Source: Bacteroidota bacterium (GTDB taxonomy: Bacteria; Bacteroidota; Bacteroidia; AKYH767-A; 2013-40CM-41-45). From it: a DNA stretch of 64,000 nucleotides. Each line of letters begins with the position of its first letter. Within the stretch, counting starts at the first letter, position 1. The stretch lies in contig JADJFC010000005.1 of the NCBI GenBank assembly GCA_016708785.1, positions 186,001-250,000 on the forward strand, in the 5' to 3' direction. Shown here piece after piece: positions 56,927 through 64,000 of this stretch. The notes under the pieces were generated by a model. That model ran no database searches. It had not been told where the DNA came from and saw nothing but the letters and a program-made list of their open reading frames with translations. The position numbers and the translations under genes are program-made.

Positions 56927-59900
56927 TTATTTATCAATGGATTGGAAATAATCGTTTACTTTTTGCTTATAATAAGAATTCAAAGAAGGAGGCACTGTTT
57001 TTAGCAGTTCCATCTCTTTTAGCTTCATTCTCTTATACTCTTCAAATTCGGAAGGGTTACGATGAAAAGCATTTTTTGCTTCCTCGGATTTCCGCTGCTC
57101 ATCCTGTTCCCGCTCACGTTCCGCCTTTTCACTTTCTAAGAGTCGGGTCGTTATTTCCTGCTGACGTTTCAAGGTCTGCTCACTGATCATTCTGTTTACA
57201 ATATCCTTTTCAGTTTGCTCCATCTGATTGGCAATATCTTCCAGGTTACCCAGTGTCTTTTTGCCGTCCTTATTTTCGCTTTGATTTAGCTTATTTAATT
57301 CATTTCTAATGAATTCCTGTTGAGCGGCCATCTTCGCCAACTCCTGACTCATTTGCTGTCCATCCTTGCCTTGTTTGCCCGGTTTTGGCGTTTGTCCGGG
57401 TTTCATCCCTTCTTTCATCTTCTTCATATTCTTGTTCAGCTCTTCCTGCATTTTGCGGAGTTCTGCCATTGAAGAAGATTTCTTTTTGCCCGGCTTTTTA
57501 CAACTCGATTGAGACATCGATTGTGCTTGCTGTTGTTGCATTTGTTGTAATGCTTCGCTTAAAAGCAGGGTCAGATTGTTCACTGAAGTCATCACAAACT
57601 GCTGGCGACTTCTTGCTTGTGGAACCATACGTGCTTCCAGATTATCAAGTGACTCTTCCATGTTCTGGTTGATGGCTGTTATCTCCTGATTCACCTTCGG
57701 TGCAATTTCAACTACTCTTTTACTCAATGCGAAAAGTGAATCTTCAATTGACTTCGCATCGTCTTTTAATTTTTGTTGTTGTTGACTGAGTTTTAAATAC
57801 TGCGGATTGTTGATGTCTATTGTTTTTAATTGTTGCATCAACTGCTCTTGATTGAATGACAAGCGAAGTAAATTTTCGAGCAAGGCTCGCATAGCATCCA
57901 TGTCTTCTTCGTTTTCTTCCTGCTCCATTTCTTCTTTCATCTTGCTCATCTTCTGTGCAAGTTGTTGCATTTTTTGCGAAGCATTCTTCTGTGACTTAGA
58001 AGCTTTGCCACTTTTCTTCTGCTCTAATTGCTCAGAACTTTCTTCCATGTCTTTCTGGATGTCCTGCTCTTCTTTTTCTGTATTGTCCAGATCTTTTTTC
58101 TCTTCTAACTCTTCATTCTTTTTCGCAAGATCATCCATGTCCTTACGGAAATCTTCGAAGTCTTTGTTCAATTTATCCTGCTGATCTTTCAGATCTTTTT
58201 CTTTGGCATCTTTGCTCTCTTTACTATCCTTCCCATCCTTTTGGTCTTTGTCATCCTTAGAATCCTTTTTATCTTTAGAGTCCTGCGAATCCTGGTTATT
58301 TTTTGCCAACTCATCCTGCTTCTTAGCAAGCTCATTCAACTTATCAATATTGTCCTGAAGCTTTTGTTCGAATTCCATTTGTTTGAATAATTCGATTGAA
58401 CGCTCCAGTTCTTTTTGCAGGTCTTTATTGTCAAGTTTCATTTGACTTAACTGTTCCTGCAATTGGTCTTTATTTACATTTTGCATTAGCTGCTGTAATT
58501 GTTCAAGCAGTTTTTGTAGTTCAGGCGATTTTAGTTTGTCAAGAATGGATTGCAACTGCTCTTGTTTTTGAGCAATGTCTTCATTCACCCTTTTATATTC
58601 TTCCTCCTGACGATTTTTATTCTCATTGTTCTTGCGGATCTCATCAAGCTTTTTCTCCAGCTCTTTTTGACGATTCAATAATTCCTCAGCTTTCTTTTTA
58701 TCTTCATAAGAAAGTTCTTTCTTGTCGAGCATCTTTTTACCAAGATCATTCAGATCTTTCTGGATCTGTTTTGCTTTGGCAATTGATTCTTTCAAATCAT
58801 CTTTTATTGATTCATTATTCTTCTCCGTATTCTCAGCAATTTCTTTCAGCGTTGGCGCTTTGAAGATCTGTGACTGAGAGCGAGTAGACTTTGGACCTGA
58901 AATGCCATCATTATCTGAGATCTCAAAATAATATTCTATTTCATCACCGGCAACAATACTGACTGACTCAAGATCCCATGAGTAGAAAAACTGATCGGTA
59001 GAAACTGATTTGCTTACAGGAATGATGTCTGTAAATTGTTTGCCCTGATTCGATTGAAGGCTATCATTCGATTTCAGGAAACGATAGTTGAATGACAGTT
59101 TTGAAAATCCATAATCGTCTTTGATCATTCCCCGGAAAAATGTTCTTTTGCCCGATAATGAATCTTTACTTTGTTCAATAGTTATCGATGGATAAATATC
59201 AGGAACCACTGATATTGTATAATGGATTGAGTCTTTACTATGAATGAAATGATTGCTCGTTGTAACAACATACGAATCATTTTTTGTGAATCGATGTGAA
59301 TACGAAAACTGATCATCGCCATTTGGAGTAAGTTTAATTATTGAATCCCGATAGCTATCGGGATGAAAGACAAGATTCAATTGTTCCGTATTCTTTGTAT
59401 TGAAATTCCATTTCACTTTTGTTCCGGCAGGAATAACAAGATCACCTGTATTCTGAATAGCTTCGTTTTGTTTGTTCAGATAAACGGGATACTCAAGATT
59501 GATCGTAAAGCCCATCAGAAGGGGATTCGGAAGCGCTTCAATAGTATACTCTGTTGAATAAAAACCATCAGCAAACAGTTTGAATGATTGTGTTCGCTGT
59601 AGATTTTTAAATAGATAATGGAACGTCGTCAGATTTTCTTTTTCCAGTCTGAATTGATTTCCGTCAATTTCAACAAATGCTTCGGCGGGAATTTCATTAC
59701 CGTTGATACGAATATCGATTTGAAAATCCTGCTGCTGAAGTGCGCGCAATGATTTATTGAGAACTTCAAAAGTAAAAGGCGCAGGCTTTTCGAAGAATGT
59801 TTGGTGTTCTATCAATCGTTTCGTGCTGTCTTTAACCAATGAAGGAGCAGCGAATAAAATTACGATCAGAGCAAACAATGGAATCACAGCAAAACGAAGA

Positions 59901-60373
59901 TACTTTCGATTCTCGTTTAGATTGATTGCAGAAATAAAAGGAACAGGTTTTAATTCGTCGATCTTCTGATTAATTCCGGCAAGCAGTAGTTCCGGATGAG
60001 TAGAAGTGTTTTCGTCAGCTTGTTTTTTCAGTTGAAGAACATTCAACAATTTATCCTGAACCTTTGAAAAGTGTTTGCCGATGATCTCTGCAGCTTGTTC
60101 GTGGGAGATTATTTTTCCTAAACGATATAGATGCATTAATGGAATGATGACAAATCGACTAACAATAAATCCGATTCCGATAATAAATGTATAGAACATA
60201 AACGTTCGAACACCGGTATTAAAATGACCGAAATATTCGAACGTTACCACTAAAAGATAAAATGCCAATGACAGCGTAAAAGCATAAATCCCTCCACGCA
60301 CCAACTGGTTTTTATAGTACTTCCGGATGAATGCATCCAACCGGTCAATGAGTATTTGATAATTATCGTTCAT
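56927..60373 (-). CDS. DUF4175-like large coiled-coil membrane protein
   Basis: 1148 residues. Two N-terminal membrane helices (YAFTLSLAFYLLVVTFEYFG and FMFYTFIIGIGFIVSRFVII) and a third near 152-170; then a beta-rich Ig-like part to about 500 (NPLLMGFTINLEYPVYLNKQ, DDYGFSKLSFNYRFLKSN); then about 550 residues of Lys/Glu/Gln-rich coiled coil (for example SKDKKDSKDDKDQKDGKDSK). This is the layout of DUF4175 proteins. Frame is intact throughout. An internal copy of the palindrome CCCGATAGCTATCGGG encodes PDSYRD at about 59350. Function unknown; a scaffold at the envelope is likely. Co-transcribed with the RsbW-like gene. Confidence 0.87.
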   Translation of the reverse strand: MNDNYQILIDRLDAFIRKYYKNQLVRGGIYAFTLSLAFYLLVVTFEYFGHFNTGVRTFMFYTFIIGIGFIVSRFVIIPLMHLYRLGKIISHEQAAEIIGKHFSKVQDKLLNVLQLKKQADENTSTHPELLLAGINQKIDELKPVPFISAINLNENRKYLRFAVIPLFALIVILFAAPSLVKDSTKRLIEHQTFFEKPAPFTFEVLNKSLRALQQQDFQIDIRINGNEIPAEAFVEIDGNQFRLEKENLTTFHYLFKNLQRTQSFKLFADGFYSTEYTIEALPNPLLMGFTINLEYPVYLNKQNEAIQNTGDLVIPAGTKVKWNFNTKNTEQLNLVFHPDSYRDSIIKLTPNGDDQFSYSHRFTKNDSYVVTTSNHFIHSKDSIHYTISVVPDIYPSITIEQSKDSLSGKRTFFRGMIKDDYGFSKLSFNYRFLKSNDSLQSNQGKQFTDIIPVSKSVSTDQFFYSWDLESVSIVAGDEIEYYFEISDNDGISGPKSTRSQSQIFKAPTLKEIAENTEKNNESIKDDLKESIAKAKQIQKDLNDLGKKMLDKKELSYEDKKKAEELLNRQKELEKKLDEIRKNNENKNRQEEEYKRVNEDIAQKQEQLQSILDKLKSPELQKLLEQLQQLMQNVNKDQLQEQLSQMKLDNKDLQKELERSIELFKQMEFEQKLQDNIDKLNELAKKQDELAKNNQDSQDSKDKKDSKDDKDQKDGKDSKESKDAKEKDLKDQQDKLNKDFEDFRKDMDDLAKKNEELEEKKDLDNTEKEEQDIQKDMEESSEQLEQKKSGKASKSQKNASQKMQQLAQKMSKMKEEMEQEENEEDMDAMRALLENLLRLSFNQEQLMQQLKTIDINNPQYLKLSQQQQKLKDDAKSIEDSLFALSKRVVEIAPKVNQEITAINQNMEESLDNLEARMVPQARSRQQFVMTSVNNLTLLLSEALQQMQQQQAQSMSQSSCKKPGKKKSSSMAELRKMQEELNKNMKKMKEGMKPGQTPKPGKQGKDGQQMSQELAKMAAQQEFIRNELNKLNQSENKDGKKTLGNLEDIANQMEQTEKDIVNRMISEQTLKRQQEITTRLLESEKAEREREQDEQRKSEEAKNAFHRNPSEFEEYKRMKLKEMELLKTVPPSLNSYYKQKVNDYFQSIDK

Positions 60374-60504
60374 ATAAAGGGCCCTCTAACAGCAAATTTA
60401 ACATTTAAAACGGCTCGAAAGGGTTAATATTCTTGGGGCTTTGGTTAAAAGCTGAGAGTGGAATACGAATGAAAAGCGACTATGTTCTCATCTATAAAAA
60501 CTAT

Positions 60505-60605
60505 TTTCTGCGGATTTTCTGCGTATTCTGCGCAACTCTGCGGGACATAAAACTAGCTCATTTTTCCCGCAGAGTTGCGCAGAATACGCAGAAAATCCGC
60601 AGAAA
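60505..60605. repeat. CTGCG-type long hairpin, copy 2 (perfect)
   Basis: TTTCTGCGGATTTTCTGCG at the left and CGCAGAAAATCCGCAGAAA at the right belong to a perfect 41-bp inverted repeat (60505-60545 and 60565-60605) with a 19-base loop. CTGCG recurs every 9-11 bases. It occupies the 379-base gap before the 60753 gene, which holds no other feature. Confidence 0.9.
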
Positions 60606-60752
60606 GGCAATTATTTCGTTTTTCATATGAATCTGTTCACCAATTGCTTACGAGGATATCAACAACGATTGTTTTTAACTCAGCACATTTTCTTTTTCTA
60701 TCATCAATTAATAAGATAAATTGCCTCAAAATTCAAAAGAAAAAACTCTTCC

Positions 60753-61490
60753 ATGGAAATGACAATCGAAAAACTTCAATTGAAGGTAGAAAATCAGTCA
60801 AAGCTGCTAAAAGAATTAACCAACGAAAACGAAGAGTTATTCCATCAGTACAACCACCTGATGATCCGTAATGGCAAAATGCTTAAACGTGTGGACGATC
60901 TGCAGAAGATCATCGACGATCTGCATGTCCGTATCGAAGAATTGCAATTGATCAATGGAAATATGATGCAGATCAACGACCGTTTGAGAACTCGCAGTGA
61001 TAGTCGTTTTGCAGTCAATAACAACCCTGCGGCCACCCAGGAGCAATCAGTACTGATCAATTCGGCATTAGTCGATTTCGATATGGATGTATTGTATGAC
61101 CGATGGAAAACTTTCCCGGGACAGACTGCTCAAAATGGCCCGAATCTGAAAAAGCAAATGTTGATGCTTTTCCATCTTTATAATACTGCCTCTTTGAAAG
61201 CCAATGAACTTTTCAACCTCGTTGGAATTGGTGGCGTAACCGGCGCTCGTTATGTATCCACATTAAAGAAATTCGGTTTGATTCGCTATACAGGAGCACG
61301 CAAAAAAGGGCATTATGAAATTACATCTAAAGGTGTATCATTTGTAGAAAATACCGGGCACGCTCCTCTTGCGGCACAAGTAGAAAGTCATGTCGGACTA
61401 CAGGATCGTCATGCTGAAATCGCTGACAACCCCCTTCCAAAAGGGAAATGGAACGTAGGTTCTGTGTTGTCGAACCATGATGACCTTTAG
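60753..61490 (+). CDS. Coiled-coil and winged-helix protein of unknown family
   Basis: 245 residues. Residues 1-85 form a continuous coiled coil (KLQLKVENQSKLLKELTNEN, VDDLQKIIDDLHVRIEELQL). Residues 115-205 look like a MarR-like winged helix: LKKQMLMLFHLYNTASLKAN, ELFNLVGIGGVTGARYVSTL (helix-turn-helix) and FGLIRYTGARKKGHYEITSK (wing). The C-terminus is loose. A DNA-binding dimer is expected. No family name can be given with confidence; in other Bacteroidota such proteins are annotated as hypothetical. Confidence 0.75.
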   Translation: MEMTIEKLQLKVENQSKLLKELTNENEELFHQYNHLMIRNGKMLKRVDDLQKIIDDLHVRIEELQLINGNMMQINDRLRTRSDSRFAVNNNPAATQEQSVLINSALVDFDMDVLYDRWKTFPGQTAQNGPNLKKQMLMLFHLYNTASLKANELFNLVGIGGVTGARYVSTLKKFGLIRYTGARKKGHYEITSKGVSFVENTGHAPLAAQVESHVGLQDRHAEIADNPLPKGKWNVGSVLSNHDDL

Positions 61491-61607
61491 TTAGTAAATT
61501 ACATATTGAATATTAATAATATTAAATTGATTATTGAAATTCGAATTTGACTGTCACAAGTTGAATTTAATTCTCAATAATCAATTTGCATTATAACCCC
61601 TCTTAAC

Positions 61608-62480
61608 ATGGAACTTCTAAGTCCAGGTCATTTTCCTGATTACGAACTGATCGATTGCGGTAACTTCGAAAAGCTGGAACGCTTCGGAAAATTCATTACA
61701 ATTCGTCCCGAGCCACAAGCGCTTTGGGATCCGATTCTTCCTGAAAAAGAGTGGCAGAAAAGAGCCAATATGAAATTCGTTCCAAGGTCATCATCCTTTG
61801 GTGACTGGGAGAAAAAACGGGACGCACCTGATCGTTGGAATATCGAATATCCGATTGAAAGAGGTCCCAGCATTAAGTTCCGATTGGCCTTGACTTCCTT
61901 CAAACATGTGGGTATTTTCCCGGAGCAAAGTGTGAATTGGGATTACATTTATCAGTCTGTTAAAAGCATGAAAACTCCGCAACCGAAAGTGCTGAATCTT
62001 TTCGCATATACCGGTGGCGCTTCATTGGCTGCAAAAGCTGCCGGTGCCGATACCATACATCTCGATTCGATCAAACAAGTGGTGAGTTGGGCAAATGAAA
62101 ATCAGGAATTGAGTAATCTCAAAGACATCCGCTGGATTGTGGAGGATGCTATGGCATTCGTGAAAAAAGAAGTGAAACGCGGGAAGAAATACAATGGTAT
62201 CATTCTCGATCCTCCAGCATATGGTCACGGTACTGAAGGCCAAAAATGGAAACTGGAAGAGATGATCAATGAAATGATGCATTTGGTTTTCGAATTGCTC
62301 GATGAAGAAGAGCGTTTTTTAATTCTCAATACGTACTCTTTAGGGTTCTCATCATTGGTTGTAGAGAACATGCTAAGGGATTTCAAAGACCTTCACACAG
62401 GCGAGCTGTTTTTGAATTCGACGACAGGATTAAAATTGCCGTTGGGTGTGTTTGGGAGATTTTGCCATACGGCGAAATAA
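61608..62480 (+). CDS. Class I SAM-dependent methyltransferase, RlmI/RsmC-like
   Basis: 290 residues. SAM-binding motif I VLNLFAYTGGASLAAKAAGA, acidic motif II IHLDSIKQVVSWANENQ and motif IV GIILDPPAYGHGTEG, close to the NPPY/DPPxF motif of RNA methyltransferases such as RlmI and RlmK. The N-terminal 100 residues (KLERFGKFITIRPEPQALWD) look like a PUA-free RNA-binding extension. Target probably 23S or 16S rRNA; exact base unknown. Single gene. Confidence 0.88.
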   Translation: MELLSPGHFPDYELIDCGNFEKLERFGKFITIRPEPQALWDPILPEKEWQKRANMKFVPRSSSFGDWEKKRDAPDRWNIEYPIERGPSIKFRLALTSFKHVGIFPEQSVNWDYIYQSVKSMKTPQPKVLNLFAYTGGASLAAKAAGADTIHLDSIKQVVSWANENQELSNLKDIRWIVEDAMAFVKKEVKRGKKYNGIILDPPAYGHGTEGQKWKLEEMINEMMHLVFELLDEEERFLILNTYSLGFSSLVVENMLRDFKDLHTGELFLNSTTGLKLPLGVFGRFCHTAK

Positions 62481-62564
62481 AAAAAGACCTGGAAGAATTA
62501 GATTACCAATAGCGTAAACCAAATTTTTTGCTTTACAAAGATTCGACCAGCCAATTAAAATCAA

Positions 62565-62644
62565 CATGACCCCAGCGGGGTCAAATGTTGGTATAATAAA
62601 ATCCGATTTTGAAATTAGTAACCGCATGACCCCGCGGGGGTCAG
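62565..62644. repeat. Two TGACCCC palindromes
   Basis: TGACCCCAGCGGGGTCA and TGACCCCGCGGGGGTCA lie 61 bases apart between the methyltransferase gene and gltX. GC-rich islands in AT-rich DNA, similar in style to the palindromes at 20390-20511. Confidence 0.7.
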
Positions 62645-62770
62645 CCCCTAGTAAATTGATGGAGATTTTCTGTTTTAGAATGAAACGATTTTCATACTTT
62701 CCCTTTTTTAAGGTCCCACCACCATCTCTCCCTCAAAATCCTATCTTTGCCTCCTGAATAACCCAAAAAA

Positions 62771-64000
62771 ATGGAAAGAAAAGTTCGCGTACGTTTTGCT
62801 CCCAGTCCAACCGGACCGTTACACATCGGTGGAGTAAGAACCGCTTTGTATAATTATCTTTTTGCGAAAAAGCATGGTGGTGATTTCATTCTTAGGATCG
62901 AAGACACTGACCAGAACCGATATGTTCCGGGAGCAGAAGAATACATCATTGAATCATTGAAATGGTGTGGAATCACTCCGAATGAAGGTGTAGGTTTTGG
63001 TGATGGTCCGCATGCTTCTTACCGACAAAGTGAGCGGATGGCAATTTATCGTCAGTATGCAGAGAAGCTGGTTGATAACGGTTTTGCTTACTATGCATTC
63101 GATAGTGAAGTTGAACTTGATGCATTGAGAAAGCAAATGGAAGCGGAGAAATCGGCATTCTCCTATAATTCAAAGACAAGAAAACAATTAGTTAACTCAT
63201 TGACACTTTCTGCTGATGAAGTAGAAAAGCGTATTCATGCGGGCGATTCATTTGTGGTTCGTTTACAGATTCCGGAAAACGAAGAAGTGGTCGTTCATGA
63301 TCTTATTCGTGGCGAAGTTCGTGTACATTCTTCACAACTTGACGACAAAGTGTTGTTCAAGAGTGATGGAATGCCAACGTATCATCTGGCGAATGTAGTT
63401 GACGACTTTCTGATGCAGATAACGCACGTGATCCGCGGTGAAGAATGGTTGCCATCAGCGCCATTACATGTTTTATTGTATCGTTATTTAGGCTGGGAAA
63501 ATGTGATGCCGAAATTCTCTCATCTTCCATTGCTGCTTAAACCGGATGGGAATGGGAAGTTAAGCAAGCGTGATGGTGATCGATTAGGATTTCCTGTATT
63601 TCCTTTGAATTGGAAAGATCCTGTTACCGGTGAATTATCATCCGGCTACAGAGAAAGGAACTATATTCCTGCAGCATTCAACAATATGCTGGCATTATTG
63701 GGCTGGCATCCGAGTGGTGATCAGGAAATATTTTCAATGGAGGAATTGATTCACGATTTTTCACTTGAAAGAGTAAGTAAGAGTGGAGCAAAATTCGATC
63801 CTGAAAAAACGAAATGGTTCAATCAGGAATATTTACGTCATGAGCCAATTGAAAAATTAGTTTCTCTTTTGAAGCCAATGATCGTTGAAACATACAAGAT
63901 TGCTGAAGGCGATAAAAGATTGACGAATGAATATTTGTCTAAAGTTGTAACACTGTTACTCGACAGAGTTCAGTTCGAAAATGAGTTTGCAGAAAAGGGA
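62771..64000 (+). CDS. gltX: Glutamyl-tRNA synthetase, 3'-truncated by the window
   Basis: Open from ATG 62771 to the end (410 codons, no stop). Class I HIGH motif in RFAPSPTGPLHIGGVRTALY, LRIEDTDQNRYVPGAEEYII, the KMSKS-type KLSKRDGDRL, and NNMLALLGWHPSGDQEIFSM. The spelling FSLERVSKSGAKFDPEKTKWF is usual for bacterial GltX. A TATCTTTG -7 box lies at 62742-62749 without a clear -33 partner. Confidence 0.96.
   Translation, partial: MERKVRVRFAPSPTGPLHIGGVRTALYNYLFAKKHGGDFILRIEDTDQNRYVPGAEEYIIESLKWCGITPNEGVGFGDGPHASYRQSERMAIYRQYAEKLVDNGFAYYAFDSEVELDALRKQMEAEKSAFSYNSKTRKQLVNSLTLSADEVEKRIHAGDSFVVRLQIPENEEVVVHDLIRGEVRVHSSQLDDKVLFKSDGMPTYHLANVVDDFLMQITHVIRGEEWLPSAPLHVLLYRYLGWENVMPKFSHLPLLLKPDGNGKLSKRDGDRLGFPVFPLNWKDPVTGELSSGYRERNYIPAAFNNMLALLGWHPSGDQEIFSMEELIHDFSLERVSKSGAKFDPEKTKWFNQEYLRHEPIEKLVSLLKPMIVETYKIAEGDKRLTNEYLSKVVTLLLDRVQFENEFAEKG

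Noticed and set aside
57385..58863. Plus-strand open frames opposite the DUF4175 coiled coil
   Set aside because: Biased Lys/Glu/Gln codons on the minus strand leave long stop-free Ser/Phe/Cys-rich frames on the other strand; they have no features of real proteins.
1..64000. Prophage, integron, rRNA operon or plasmid replication genes
   Set aside because: None seen on either strand; the only mobile-element-related gene is the RAYT, which is not a classical insertion sequence.

Overview
The window is about 64 kb of low-GC chromosomal DNA from a member of the Bacteroidota. The evidence is: several secreted proteins with type IX secretion (T9SS) sorting domains of types A and B, a CarboxypepD_reg-like TonB-dependent receptor, an HU-CCDC81/SPOR protein, DUF4175 and probable DUF6427 membrane proteins, and promoters of the TTG-N18..20-TANNTTTG type used by the Bacteroidota primary sigma factor. 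A flavobacterial or related lineage is plausible, but I cannot fix the family. Nothing in it looks like a phage, plasmid or integrative element. Most of it is housekeeping DNA separated by gaps full of short hairpin repeats.

Layout. 1-6 kb: 3' part of dxs, a CUB-repeat secreted protein and an LtaS-like sulfatase-fold membrane enzyme. 6.2-6.9 kb: a GxxExxY (PD-(D/E)XK-like) gene between inverted repeats. 6.9-12.2 kb, minus strand: fatty-acid cluster yceD-rpmF-plsX-fabH-accB-accC with two recognisable promoters. 12.3-18.1 kb: plsC, a bacilliredoxin, a very small T9SS sorting-domain protein, two stand-alone response regulators, a T9SS type A protein and tadA. 18.4-28.6 kb: aspS, then an alpha-2-macroglobulin lipoprotein beside penicillin-binding protein 1C. 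28.7-32.3 kb: a choice-of-anchor-L protein, DUF2721, dipeptide epimerase and a 26-residue Ala/Lys peptide. 32.8-43.9 kb: histidine kinase, methylmalonyl-CoA epimerase, HAD hydrolase, SdiA-regulated-like lipoprotein, TonB receptor, tRNA(CAU), barrel protein, rpoN and HU-SPOR protein. 44.1-47.7 kb, minus strand: a redox/stress cluster (yceI, isomerase-like, osmC, CDGSH, nitroreductase, pirin, marR) with a perfect 32-bp palindrome over its promoter. 48-54 kb: trpS, acyl-CoA carboxylase beta, purD, a small membrane protein, DUF6427, ybeY. 54.3-56.4 kb: a RAYT-type transposase next to a 306-bp tandem repeat array. 56.5-64 kb: RsbW-like kinase and DUF4175 protein, a coiled-coil/winged-helix protein, an rRNA methyltransferase-like gene and the 5' part of gltX.

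A feature that colours the whole annotation is that many genes, including dxs, accC, fabH, plsX and purD, are split by single-base indels. Because these genes are normally indispensable and their reading frames are otherwise well preserved, I read most breaks as uncorrected sequencing errors and give one feature per gene across the break. A few disruptions (the histidine kinase DHp region, the epimerase TAG) are not simple indels and deserve separate checking.

The most system-like observations are the RAYT gene with its 306-bp array, the MarR-type redox regulon with its promoter palindrome, and the GxxExxY gene framed by inverted repeats. At least five families of intergenic palindromic repeats recur through the window, mostly at gene ends.
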